Assembly (NCBI GenBank): GCA_028673005.1
Contig: CM054117.1
Span: 51,581,870-51,645,869, forward strand
Origin: Tanypteryx hageni
Taxonomy: Eukaryota > Arthropoda > Insecta > Odonata > Petaluridae
Direction of reading: 5' to 3'
Length of the DNA: 64,000 nucleotides
The translations under genes were made by a program, and so were the position numbers. Of the stretch, positions 11,529-23,007 are shown in pieces; positions within the stretch are counted from its first letter, which is position 1, and each line of letters opens with the position of its first letter. Under the pieces are notes generated by a model, which was given only the letters and a program-made list of their open reading frames with translations, made no database searches and was not told the origin of the DNA.

Positions 11529-14171
11529 AGGAAAATATCTATATTACGCGTAAATATTGACATGATCTCTTTTCTCATGTGTGTAATTCTTGAAACTTTT
11601 TACATACAAGCGAAATATTTTTACCGGTAATCACATCTCATGGAATTTCCGACGTTTATATTATATATTTTTGATTGAATTCTAAGAGAATTTGCGTTAT
11701 ATTTAGTCTATTATTTCTAATCGTCGCCATTCCCCCTTCTCATCCCACCTATGCAATAACGCCATCTTTCGTCGCCGCTGTGACTTCATAGGACGTCGCA
11801 ATCCTTTTTGCCTAATATTCTTACGGTGACCGAAAAGGCATCTCACGTTCGATCGTTCTCTTATTTTATTTCCTTCCGCGCCAGGGAATCCATCTTTTTC
11901 CCTCCTCGGAGCGCTTAATCTCGCGGAAATTTACGCCCTTCTACAGCGGATAGCGTTATATATACGCGCGAATCTTATCCCGCCTCCCCCCCCCCCCCTC
12001 CTTGAGCTATGGAGCAGAATAAAGCTATATAAACTGCCGCACAGTCTAGCGGGAAATGTAAAAGAAAAACGAAAAATAATCAGTTAAGCGGATGCGTGGA
12101 AAAACAATGCTCAGATTATGTCCACATTAAGGTGGAATACAGTTAAAAGGAGAGAGAGAAAGAGATATATGCTCTCCACTGGTCCCTTGTACATTTTTTC
12201 CGATCTTCAGGAGAGCTTGAAAGAATGGAATTATTATAAGATGATAAGCTGTAAAGTTGGGAATAATTCTGAAACGAGAAAAAATTATTCCCAACTTCAG
12301 GAGAGATGTAAATATGAGAGGTTATTTTTATTTAGATGTATGTATATTACATTTTAAACTCCCGATACATTCGTCGGAATACTTTCGCATATTTGTAAAC
12401 CTCACGAAGTAAAGATATGATTTTGATCTTATTTAAGGTAGGAGATATATTGGGAAAATATACTGTAGCCAGAATACGAAATCAGAATTAAAATTTTTTC
12501 AAATAAAGCTGAAAAGATCTAGCAAGATAAAACGTAAAGAGAAAATAATACAAACCGCACGTTCCTAGCGGCGATGATTGTTTGTTATAATAAAATACAG
12601 TATAAAAAGATAAATTTTTCTTCAAAAGAACCAAAAATAAGTCGTCATGGTGAAAAATGCTCAGAGAAGACGATGGAAGATTACATCCAAGATTTACAGA
12701 CTTGTTATCTTATACGACAGTTGTAATCCAAGAAGGGCCACAGAAATTATCATTAAGTATTAAGATGATAGAATATGAGGAGCAAAATGTAGAGGTTTTT
12801 TTGATCGGTACGATAAATTGTTCTATTCAAAAATGATTCTCAAAAATTATTATGTGACGCAATGCAAAATGCGGCCACAATTTAAAAAACACCGGCGACA
12901 GAATAGCGCCGTATAGCTGCTCAAAAAATATTATTCTTCGTAAAAAAAACATAATTTACAGTTGTGATGAGATTAAATCGTTCCCGGTTAAGGATGCCGT
13001 GGATCGCTCAATTTAATCTCAAGTCATCGAAAACGTTACACCTGAAAAAATTACCCGTCAGAATGACTAATTTCCGCCCGTCAAACCATCGAATTCGACT
13101 TATATAGTGACAAATAACACCTCCCATTAACACACTTCGGTTACCGGAACCGAACTTATTCATCGCGAAAAGGATCTCCTCTCTCTCTCTCTCTCTCGCG
13201 AAAATGACGTCAACCCCCCGATGAGGCGGGATCGCCACCATTCAACCGATCAAACTAGCGGGAGATCTTATACGCAAGGACGGGAAATCGCGCAACCTCA
13301 ATCCCGTACGTGACGAGCGTTCGACGAAACCTAAGCTCGAGTAATCTCCTCCATCGCTCCGAGAAGAAGAAAAATTAACAGAAAAAGAGAAGCGCTCTTC
13401 GGTGAACGGCAATAGTTATAAGCCGAAGCGATGCCATGCGTTGTTTGACCCACATAACAGCGAAGAATTCTCGCAAGGGTGGGAAATGTAGGAGTCGTGG
13501 GAGGACCCGAGCCGACACGCGAATAAGGACTTCCACGAAGTGACGTCACACACATACACACTCCGACTGGTATGAATGGACACGCGAGTCGACCTTGTTG
13601 TCGTCTTTTTTCCTGCGCTCGTGTTTTGTCTTTTTTCCCCATTCCCTCCGTCCTTTCTCCCCCACCTCTTTCCCTAAGACCTCTCTCTCTCTCTCTCTGG
13701 AATACTTACAGAGTCCCACTCCTAAACCGGTGCACGCTACGGAGAAAGAAAGAAATACCGGAATGCCTGGGAAGTTTGCAAGAAGGGAAGGAGAGACTCG
13801 AAGAGAGAAGATCTCGGTCCATTTAAAGCGACCGGACTTGCAATGAACGATATCAGGAGAAATAAAAGAAAAAATTGACAAAACAGAATCGAGGACCCAG
13901 TTGGAACGAAGCCTGCGCGGTGGGAATCTTTTTAACTGCGGCGAAGTTTTTTCTCGGACAAGCACGATTTAGGCTTTTTTTTAACTCTTTCAGGCGCAAT
14001 AATTTACGAGAAACGGATATTTTTGCTTCGTACATGTTTTAAAAAATAAGAACCCAACAATACACATCTAAACCCTGTCATATTTAACAATTTGTGATGA
14101 ATTTATGGAATGAATTGATCATAAGATCACTATGCGAAAAAAGTATAAGCTGGAATTTGGGGACTAACCTG
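11529..14171. other. No gene seen; microsatellites and one hairpin
   Basis: The stretch contains a C-run near 11985-11998, CT repeats at about 13179-13198 and 13681-13698, and the hairpin at 12254-12297. The GC-rich stretch 13240-13860 gives several overlapping open frames on both strands with no recognised domains. A TATATAAA at 12026 is not followed by an initiator at a suitable distance. Confidence 0.5.
12254..12297. repeat. Perfect 15-bp inverted repeat with 14-nt loop
   Basis: AAGTTGGGAATAATT at 12254-12268 is matched exactly by its complement at 12283-12297. The flanks also share a direct repeat, CTTCAGGAGAG, near 12207 and 12295. It could form an RNA or cruciform hairpin; no class of RNA gene is recognised. 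Confidence 0.6.
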
Positions 14172-14316
14172 AAATCAGGAGAAAAATTCTGCCGCAAGCG
14201 GTATTCGAACTCGATTCTTAAGAAAAAAGAAACGTGGCAATTATTTTGCCACGACAGCTCATGCTTGCCTTGCGACGGTTAGATTCCCCATCATGGCAGA
14301 ATTATTCTCCTGATTT
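14172..14316. mobile_element. Palindromic tRNA-like foldback element, copy 1
   Basis: The outer arms, 14172-14193 (AAATCAGGAGAAAAATTCTG...) and 14295-14316, are inverted copies with about one mismatch. Inside each arm is a degenerate tRNA promoter block in inverted orientation: on the - strand 'gagttcgaatacc' (B box) with 'gctgtcgtggcaaaat' (A box), and on the + strand 'ggttagattcccc' (B box). The layout matches the element at 28132-28295. It looks like two tRNA-derived SINE heads joined head to head. Confidence 0.6.
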
Positions 14317-14529
14317 AAAATGATTTCCAACGATTTGCGAATTAAAAAAATAAAACTGCGATATTGGGCAAATTACCAATAAAATTATTATTATCGTGGC
14401 AGCATGAATAAACCAAGCTTTTAAAACGGCGGAGCAAATTTCGTATGATAAAAGGAACTAAAACTTGGCGGCAAAGAATTTGCGCAACTGTCCCTCAAAA
14501 GACAGTCGACTTGCAGTCCGGATCAAGTC

Positions 14530-14570
14530 ACCCCTGAAGATGACCACTTAGTGGGCGAAATGCATCGGGT
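14530..14570 (+). ncRNA. Hammerhead-ribozyme-like motif, solo copy
   Basis: This has the same 41-nt layout as the motif at 10650-10690 but lies on the other strand with no transposon ORF beside it. It reads ACCC, CUGAAGA, U, a stem II of GACCAC-UUA-GUGGGC with one mismatch, GAAA, AUGCAUC, then GGGU. All positions of the CUGANGA and GAAA boxes are kept. Probably a solo end of a Penelope-like element. Confidence 0.5.
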
Positions 14571-14920
14571 TCCAATATCTTTACGGCTGAAGGAGTTCTG
14601 CTTTACGTTTACAACGTCGAGTTTAAAAAAAAAAAACGGCTACGCGTTGTCTAGAGAGAAAGATGGCGCGGAATATTTTTTCCGAGACGCTCGATTCCTA
14701 AGAGAATTCGATAAAAAAAACGACGTTTCTGGGTCGAACGTTTAAAACCAGCTGCGGCATATCGAGGAAAAATACGGGAAGTACTCGTATTGTTTTTTGA
14801 AAAAGAGAAGAGCGTTCGCCCGCCTCATTTTACTCCTGCGAGTACTACTTAGGTCGGGACGTTTCTCTTTTTTAAGGAGGACGAGACACTTTGCTAATTG
14901 TATTCCGCGCAATATTCGGT
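14571..14920. other. No gene seen
   Basis: No coding signature. The stretch may include the remainder of the Penelope-like fragment that carried the ribozyme-like motif, but nothing identifies it. Confidence 0.5.
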
Positions 14921-15446
14921 ACATCTACATGATACCCTGCAAGTCACCTTTTTGGTGGATGGCAGGGGGTGCAGTGCACCGAAGGGTCCATAGTTTTCCT
15001 ACGTTACCTTTTCCCATTATGTTCTCTTATCGCCCTAGGGAAAAACGATCCTCTATATCGCTCCGTTCTACAGTCGATCTCGCGAATCATGTTCTCACTG
15101 TCCTGCCTTCCGAGATACGTCGGACTTCTGATAAGTCTTACTACCTCATTCTCTAGTCCCTCCGACAAATTTTTCCAATAGTTTAAATCCAGCCTGCAGC
15201 CTCTAACGATGTCCATTTCAGGTGTTTTATTAATGATGTTACGCTTTGTTTACTATGGTAATTTTTCTTTACAAATCTAGCTGCCCTACGCTGAACCTTT
15301 TCTATCTCGTTAGTGAGTCCCTTTTCGTAGGGATCCCACGCAGCTGAAGCATATTCGACCTGCGGTCGGACCAAGGATAAATAACATAATTCTCTCACTT
15401 TTTCGGAGCTATTTCGAACTATTCTCCCTATAAAGGCCAATACATT
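14921..15446 (-). mobile_element. LINE 3' fragment with RT C-terminal domain
   Basis: The - strand frame at 15440-15183 reads ELCYLSLVRPQVEYASAAWD, followed by EKVQRRAARFV and a terminal LKWTSLE. This is the standard tail of non-LTR reverse transcriptases ('VRP-LEYAS--WDP ... VQRRAARF ... L-W--L--RR'). The 3' UTR continues to about 14921 and ends at the same GGTATCATGTAG terminus as the copy at 1-329. The frame stops early after LEAAGWI, where RR would be expected, so the copy is dead. CR1/Jockey-like clade is my best guess. Confidence 0.85.
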
Positions 15447-15611
15447 TAAGTAGGCAAGATAGATTGAGGAGGTTTCACGGAAAAAACGACGCAGAACTAA
15501 GCATTTTTTGCTGCGACACTCCAGGAATCGTATGCGAGTATTTGGATATTATTTTCGGATTAGCTATCGGAAAATCTCAACTGCCGCGTTCTAAAACGGG
15601 AGAACTAGTCT

Positions 15612-15770
15612 GCTACTGTAGTTCAGTGGTAGAATATCTCCCAGTAAGTGGATGACCCGAGTTCGAGTTCTGGTCTTGGCCGACTTTTTCCCCTGGTTTC
15701 AAATCGTTCTCAAATAAGAAAATTCCAGCGATTTAGGTGAGGGGAATTTTGAGAAAAAAATCAGTTGCTA
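15612..15770 (+). mobile_element. tRNA-derived SINE
   Basis: The head resembles tRNA-Gly: A box TAGTTCAGTGGTAGAAT (15619-15635) and B box AGTTCGAGTTCT (15660-15671), spaced as in a tRNA. The acceptor arms do not pair and the T stem is poor, so it is not a working tRNA gene. The body after the head ('ggccgactttttcccctgg') matches the arms of the foldback elements at 14172 and 28132 in the corresponding orientation, placing all three in one family. Confidence 0.6.
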
Positions 15771-17090
15771 TATTTTTAGAAAAAGCGTTCGGTGCGTACG
15801 GTAATTGGGTTCAAAAACATGAAGAAGACAAAAACACGAAATAAATTTTTTTATTCGAGATTTTAACGAGGTCGGCCTTAATTTCTTCGACACGTAATGG
15901 CATTTCTTTTGCGTATCACGTTCGTTAACCTATTTATGGAATATTGCGCTGTTAAATTCCATTGCCTTTAGCAGAGGACTGATGATGTGCTTAAAGTGCA
16001 ATGATTTTTACAGAGCTCTCGATAACATTTAGAGTCATTGTTCCGGACGTGAAATATATGACATGGGTAACCCCGACAGCTATAAAACGAATGAGTGGAC
16101 CGTATAAATGTTTCAATTACAAAGTTGCTATCTACGATGGCAGTAATTCATTTAATTTACCTTTTACTGGAATTAATATAACTTATACTAAAGGTAATAC
16201 AATGCATAATTTCTCCTAGAAAATCCCGTTTTTTAGTAAATAGTAGTAGCAGTAGTAGTCTATTTATCACATATAGGAAACCCCAATTACATGCAATTTA
16301 ATAAATATCTAAACGTCTAAATATAAAAGAAGAGCAAGAACAAAAACAACTACCACTTTATCGCTATTCACGCTGGCATAAACATACGGCGCTAAGCCTC
16401 GCAACACGATATTTAGACCGGAATTTGCATGCATACGATCCGTTAATCCCGCAGAACTCGCTAAGTGGTACACGCACAACACCTTATAAAACCTTTCGCG
16501 CGATGTCCATAAGCCCGTGTAAACGCCACCGACGCCATAATAATGGCAGCGAAGCGTTTAAAAACGATTCGAGGCATTAATGGCTAGTCGCCCGGGCCCT
16601 TCCGCGGGAACCGATCGAGAGAAACCGGTTTCATCCCTCGGGCACTTAATCGTCTCCTCGATTCCACCTTCCGGCCGCGAAGATCGAAAGATAAATTAAT
16701 GACGGCGATTTGAAAAGGGTGAATCCGCAACGACCGAAAGCAATCTGCGTTTCACCTTCCGACTCGTCGAGAAGCCCGAAGGGCGCATTAAAACTGGTGG
16801 CGCAATCATTTGTCATTCGTCCGTTGGAAAGGAGGGAACTTGTGGGAATTGGAACCCGCGCTCACCCACACGGACGCGGGCGCGCGTACACACACGCACA
16901 CACAACGACCGCGCGGCTTTGACCTTGAGCAGTATGTCATCACCGCCCACGGAAAGCACTGTCTCCAACATCGAGGCGTATTTTTTTTTGCGAGTATAAC
17001 GGTGCGGCGATATTTTTTCACCGACATCATAATCGACTCTCATGTGGCAATTTGAGAAATGCTTTTGATTCTTCCGCTGGATCCATTCTC
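15771..17090. other. No gene seen
   Basis: AT-rich, then a GC- and CpG-rich patch at about 16440-16960 with short CA repeats (16886-16903). The open frames on both strands there have no recognised domain. Confidence 0.5.
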
Positions 17091-17285
17091 TCGCTATCTA
17101 TCTCACTTCCTCTCTCTTTCCCTATACTACTACGTTTCTCCACCCCACCCTCAACCTCTCTTCCCTTCCCTTTCTCTCCTCATCTATCTCTCTCCCTGTC
17201 TTTTCCATCATCTCTCCCTACCTCTTTTCCGTTCCATGTATTTTCCTATTCCTCCCTATCTCTCTCTCTCTCTCACCTGTCTATA
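17091..17285. repeat. Pyrimidine-rich low-complexity tract
   Basis: The + strand consists almost entirely of C and T in irregular 'ctctctccctc' motifs, followed by its purine complement (17290-17340), so part of the tract can fold back. The leucine/serine-rich open frame over it is a composition artefact. Confidence 0.8.
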
Positions 17286-17374
17286 GAGACGGGAGAGAGA
17301 GAGAGAGAGATAGGGAACTACATGGAGAGAAAGAGGGAGATTTTTCCTCCCTTTTCTCTCTCTCACTATGTATG

Positions 17375-17452
17375 TTAAGGGTTTAATGTAAGAGGGGACA
17401 ATATCTAGTCTCAATTTCGACTTTAATAAAGTCGTTTGTCTGCCTGTCTGTC
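17375..17452 (+). mobile_element. LINE 3' end with (TGTC)n tail, copy 1
   Basis: GGGTTTAATGTAAGAGGGGA, a short hairpin around CTAGTCTC, then 'aatttcgactttaataaagtcgtttgtc' (positions 17412-17439) end in repeats of TGTC. The same 3' end is at 17598-17672 and 27168-27243. CR1-like and related LINEs end in short tandem tails after a stem-loop. Confidence 0.65.
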
Positions 17453-17597
17453 TCACTCTCTATCTTCCTCACTCTTTATTTCCTTCACTCCCCCTCCATC
17501 TCTCTCTCTCTTAATCCCTATCTCTCTCTCTCTATCTTTCACCTCCTTTAACAATAACTGACGTATATATTTTAATTTTATCACATAAACTGTATCA

Positions 17598-17672
17598 TAC
17601 GAAAAAGGATCAAATGTAACAAGAGACTCTGTAGTTTCAATCGGAATAAAGTCGTTCGTATGTCTGTCTGTC
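17598..17672 (+). mobile_element. LINE 3' end with (TGTC)n tail, copy 2
   Basis: A diverged copy of the 17375 terminus: CAAATGTAACAAGAGACT, TAGTTTCAAT, GGAATAAAGTCG, then TGTCTGTCTGTC. It lies about 150 bp after copy 1, separated by a CT-rich tract (17453-17545). Confidence 0.6.
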
Positions 17673-17743
17673 ACCCTCTTTCGCGCATGTGAATCTAGGA
17701 AGATGCACAATCCCTAATAATTATTATAAATAATTGCTTCTTA

Positions 17744-17766
17744 CTATATATATATATATATATATA
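17744..17766. repeat. (TA)n microsatellite
   Basis: About 23 bases of alternating T and A. Confidence 0.9.
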
Positions 17767-20700
17767 CCTAAGGTACTTCTAGAAGAGCTACAGAACTGAA
17801 ATTTGGCATGAATATGAATATAGGTCATTAGGTACAATCTCTGGAAAAAATCCGAAATTTGAGAAAATGTTATATTTAAGGGGTGTTTTTGACCCCAATG
17901 TCCAATTTAAAAAACCCATAAGAAAAGCATTGAAAACTGTGCAGGGCTATATAAAATTGCTTTTTTAAATTATATAAAATTAAAATATAAAGTCGGAACA
18001 TGAGCCATACTACGAAAGAAAGAATTGTTTATTTATCTTGATGACAGAATTCAAATCCACGCCGAATTTGCGTAAAAATTTGATTTTAATCATAAAATTT
18101 TGAATTTTTTTCAGTCTTCAACAAGGAAAAATATTAACTACCATAGCAATGACTCCAGTGCATTTCAATGGGAATTGATATTCCATACTTCAAGAACATT
18201 GATTTAAGACTGCATTATAATCCATTTGATTTCAGCCAACGACGTATACATATGATGACGTAACAATTTTAAATTATTTTTTTATCCGGGTACGTACTAA
18301 AAGGCACGGATAACACACAAAATATCCTAATTTTACATAACTTTTAGTGTAACATATAGGATATTTTCTTAATGATGATAATAGTTATTGCTTAAAAAGG
18401 GCGATCTGAGCCATGAACCTTGAAATTGGAAAACATAGACACGAAGCCGATTTCAAAATTCTGGATAGATGCCTTACTTTCGCAGAAAATTAAAACTATT
18501 ATCTTATAGAAATGGTCTTTGTTTAGTTCAAATTCTGTCGCGCTGGTTTATTTACGTGTTTATATCTTGGTGTTATTTACGCGTTAGAAGGAAGATTAGA
18601 TGTAAAAACTGGAAAGAGGTAGGAAAAGGTTTGAGCTGATAGACGATTTGAAAGGAAAAGAGAGTTATCAAGATAAGAAGAGGACAGCGGAAAATAGGAG
18701 TATATGGATAACCAGGTTTAACCATGAATAATCACGGACCCATCTACGGACAGACTACCTATGATGATGATGACCTTGGTGTATGGTGATTTTTCGAACG
18801 CTTGCAGTATGCGAGAACCGTCAACTCGTAATAAAAATGAACTTATTTGTCGTTCGTTTTATGGTTTCTCACATTGGAAGACCGGTTTCGGCGCCATGGT
18901 AGGAGAGAGGTGCGCTATTAAGAAGAACGTAAAATAAAATGACCTCGTGGCATAATAATTTTACGGCGATAATTGATTTTCCCGAACGTTTTGTTTGACG
19001 AAGAGAGGTTTTGAAACGAAAATAACGTTAATACGCACAGAAAGAATTTTTTATTATGACCACGTGTCGTTGTCAATAATTTCACACGCTTATTAAAAAT
19101 TTAAGCCCAATTCCTGCGTTAATTCAAACGAAAAATTATCAATAAAGGTATTTATAGAGAAAAAGAGGAATTCCATGGGGCCAACTCGAAGAAGCGAGCA
19201 ATGGTGAAAACTATTTGATGATACACACACACATATATGTACTTACATACACACGCACACATAAAAGAAGGTATTAACTTTTTGATACGTCGTACTAATT
19301 GCCTCTCGACATTAATCCGTTAGGGTCTTTTTAAGCTCTGAGTAAAGAGAGGTGAAAAAAGTATTTGCTAGCGAATTATTAAGGCAAATACGAAGATACG
19401 GAATAAATGAAAATTAGGAAAACAAACCGAAGAACCGCTGGAGTCGTAAGTGAAAAATCAATATTAATTTTACGGCGCTTATGCGAAGGCATGAAAGTGA
19501 CTTGGTGGATCGGTCCAGTTATTTTTTTTATAACCCCCGACCTTCCAGAAATTAAGATTACGAGATTTTGCTGCGTCTTTTTGTACTATCGGAATTTAGG
19601 TGAAATCAGTGTATAAATTTGCTTCCTGGGGGCAACCATTTAAAAATATATCATCATTAATGCGCACTGATATTTCGACCGTTTATGCAATCACAAGCGT
19701 GTACTTTTGTTAGATGTGACGCCACAAGCACTACTCATATGATAAAAACGATTTCGTAAAGTGATATTTGCGTAACATTAGCATATTCTATCATAATAGT
19801 GTAACTTTCCGTCAAAGGTAACGCGTATGTATTAATTAAATATTAAATTAAAATTAAAACACTTTCCATTCTCCTCCCATATTCCTTCTATCTCCCTCTC
19901 TCACTCCTACTCTTCCCGCAAAAATGCAGCTATCTTTCTTAGCGATAGTGATAGATGACATATGTTCCTAGATCTTATGCCGCCGGTGGTGCATAGGTTG
20001 ATCGTAACGGAATCACAAACGGAATTTCAAAAGTAGCTCTTCATTAATACAGAACAAGAAGACATATGGCGTATTTCCGCGAAAAATTTTGCAGCTAATG
20101 ATCTCATGTTTATTAATTGCGAAAAAACGAGGAAAACATTTCATGAAGTTTTGGTAAAGACAAAAATATCGATTCTATTAATAGATACCATTTGTATAAG
20201 GTGATGTAAATGTCGGGTAACGTTAGCATAACGTTATAATATGGCATATGGTAAAATTCAGCAAACAAATGTTACAGCTGATGATCTACCATCTATTTAG
20301 TAAGGATACGTGACGGAAAACACTTTATATAATTGTGGTAAAGATATCCCTGCCGTCGTCACGACCTTTTAGAAAAATTCCTCTCTAACTTACGGCTCGG
20401 AGAAATAATCCTCCACATCATCACCAGTTTAGAATGGTACCTTCCTTCATCCTTCACTCACATGTTGCGGCAAATGCCACACGTTTTTCGTGCCTTGAGA
20501 GATGTAACGTGATCCACGATAGCTTTCTACGATCAACAGATTAAAAAGAGCGCGTTAATATTTCTCCCACAATAATACCTCTTCTGTTCAGTTACCATGG
20601 TGATGGTGAAGATTATTTTTAACCTTAATCACCCGCGTGGGATCTCTACGACCCCACGTAACGTTTTGCAATCGATAAAAAATGAAGGGGGATGCTATAC

Positions 20701-22590
20701 CTTGGCCGTTTTTACCGTATCTCACTAACCTTGCTGATTATACTACAGAATTCTTCATAGATTCGGATCAAGCAGATTTTGCTCATTTTAATTAACGCCT
20801 CCCGCACGCAACGACTTCCATTGCCGTTACGATTCAAACATGTGTCTTAGTTCAACCAGATTGACCATTGGCGGCAGGAAATATAGCTCTTCGAAGAAAC
20901 TGCATAACGGCTAGTTTTGCTGATAAAAGGAACGAAATCGTAACGTTGCCACAGACGATTGGTATAAAAATTTTACCCAACCCACTTCATAATAGCGCAA
21001 AAGTTATTTTATGAAACATTTCACGTACATTTTTAATAAAATCAATGATTCAATGACATGCGAACACTGTTTTCACTATAAAAAACTTTTGACGCTCAAA
21101 GTTTCTTCCCTCAAAATAAAATGAAAAAATCACAGTCGGGTCATGTTGACCTCGCGCGAACGATTGCCTAACTTATTTTTTCCACGCGGGCAACCTAGCG
21201 CTAAAAAAATCCTTGAGTAACCTTCCCCCGAAAACAAAAAAAAACTTTATCGAATAACCCAACCTTAATTCATCCCCGTGAAAAAAACCGACCTCTCGCG
21301 AACCAGAGTGGGAAATAAAGTATGAGGTTATGGGAAGGGTCGCCTGTAGGAGCGGAGACGCCGAGTGTTTTAAAAGCGTGGGCGAGGGATTTTTTTTGAG
21401 TGAAGAGACGAGGTGTGTTAAAAAAAATAAAGGAGGGGAGACGGGAAGTTTTAATGGGCGGATAGGTACGGTACATTTTTTCCGTGACCCGTGACTTTCG
21501 GTTTGAAGAAGATGGTCTAAAGCGATGATGATGATGATGTCGCGGAAGGTGAAGAGAAGAAAGGAGGAGGAAGACGGGGGGGGGAGAAGTCATCGGAGAT
21601 TCTCTCACCCGTTTGTGCGGAGGTGGATGGGGAATGTCGGGCGAAATCGTGACTCGCGACGGAATACGGGTTAAGTTTTAGCACGCGCGCGAAACTGAAG
21701 GAGGGTTTTGCATCGTTATTTTTTTTTAAAGAAGGGGTAACAGATGGAGGGAGACGACGCGATCCGTTAAGGGGATTCGGGATAATTTTTACGGAGATGC
21801 AGGATTCGTGTCAAAACGACATCAAAAGGCGTTCACGAATATTTCAAATTAACGACTGCGCCTGCAATTTGTCGCACAAAACCCATGAGGTCTCAGTTTG
21901 GATGTGTCGGCGATTCGGAGATATTTTAAACGTTTGGAAATGCACCGTATTTTGCTTTCATGTTTATATTATTAAATGCAATCTTTCAATTTTACGGCGA
22001 TATTGCAACATATCGACGATATAAAGAAGCTCTATAAACCTCTTTAAAAATCTAATTTTAGAAAAAGAACTTTATCAGATGCTTATTAATAGTGCTGTAT
22101 CCAGTAGTCTTTTTATGACAGTCTCATTGCTATCTGTAATATATGTATTAAAAGTGCTTTTAAGCAGTTAATCGCCAACATAACCAGAAGGTCATATGAA
22201 ACCACAATTGCGAAAATTGTATTGCTGAGCGCGTTTCACACTCCCAAGCCTATCCTTTAAGATCGAGTGTGAATCCCCCTTGACACAGATATCATTAACA
22301 AAAATGATGGATAAAAAATGTGATCTTATCATCGAAAAAGATTTGGCTATAGAGAAGCAGTAATTAAATACAAAGGATAAAATGAACAATCTAATTTGAA
22401 GGAAGACTACTATTATTGGCGTCTTATGATTAATACGAATAGTACTACTACTAAATTGGGTGGTAAGAAGAATCATAAATATCGTAGTCGTCATCCTCAA
22501 TTCAATAGAGAATTATCGCAAATTTGGGCTTAAATAAAATGGACCCTATATGTCCTCCCAAGGCCATAAAAAGTTTAGAATTGGCGAATC
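17767..22590. other. No gene seen
   Basis: Mostly AT-rich. The segment 17770-17900 ('gaactgaaatttggcatga') has the wording of transposon 3' UTRs but cannot be placed. A GC-richer patch at 21280-21790 gives a 112-codon frame on the - strand without known domains. CA repeats lie near 19224-19262. Confidence 0.5.
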
Positions 22591-22633
22591 ATCACTGACG
22601 ATAGCTGATTTGTAGCCGAAATGCACATCTGGT
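22591..22633 (+). ncRNA. Hammerhead-ribozyme-like motif, family 2, best copy
   Basis: AUCA is followed by the core CUGACGA, one extra U, an imperfect stem II (AGCU ... AGCC), GAAA, the short stem III AUG-CA-CAU, C at the cleavage position, then UGGU. AUCA and UGGU can pair as stem I. All three helices and both invariant boxes of a minimal type-I hammerhead are present, although stem II is weak. Diverged relatives lie at 4711 and 48277. Likely a Penelope-like element end. Confidence 0.5.
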
Positions 22634-22669
22634 TTCCTTAACATCTTACAATATTGTTAATATCTATTG

Positions 22670-22999
22670 CAGCGGTGGGCAACCTTTTCTACTTGGCGGG
22701 TCGCATTGGAGGTTGCGAATTCCTTGGCGGACCGCACTATAAACTGTCATTGCTTCGCTGGGCCATATTAGACTTTAAATAGGACGTGAACTAGATATTC
22801 TGAGGTATCATATCAGTGAAAATCAAGTCTAAATTAGATTTTTACGGTTGGCATTTCAATATCTAGTGTTTTATTGTCGTAATTTGAATGTATATCTAAG
22901 ATTTTGTGTTAAATCGTCTTTTAATCATGGCTTTGGGGGCCGTATAAAACGCTCTCGGGAGCTGAATGCGGCCCGCGGGCCGTAGGTTGCTCACCACTG
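22670..22999. mobile_element. Non-autonomous hAT element (330 bp) with perfect 8-bp target duplication
   Basis: The ends CAGCGGTGGGCAACC and GGTTGCTCACCACTG form a 15-bp inverted repeat with two mismatches. ATCTATTG flanks both sides (22662-22669 and 23000-23007). Just inside are 'ggcgggtcgcattgg' and 'gcggcccgcgggccg', typical of hAT MITEs in many animals. No transposase frame is present. Confidence 0.9.
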
Positions 23000-23007
23000 A
23001 TCTATTG

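Noticed and set aside
15968..16005. Another hammerhead-like motif (CUGAUGAUGUGC-UUAAA-GUGC)
   Set aside because: The GAAA box is lost (AAUG) and stem II pairs only through wobbles; too degenerate to call.
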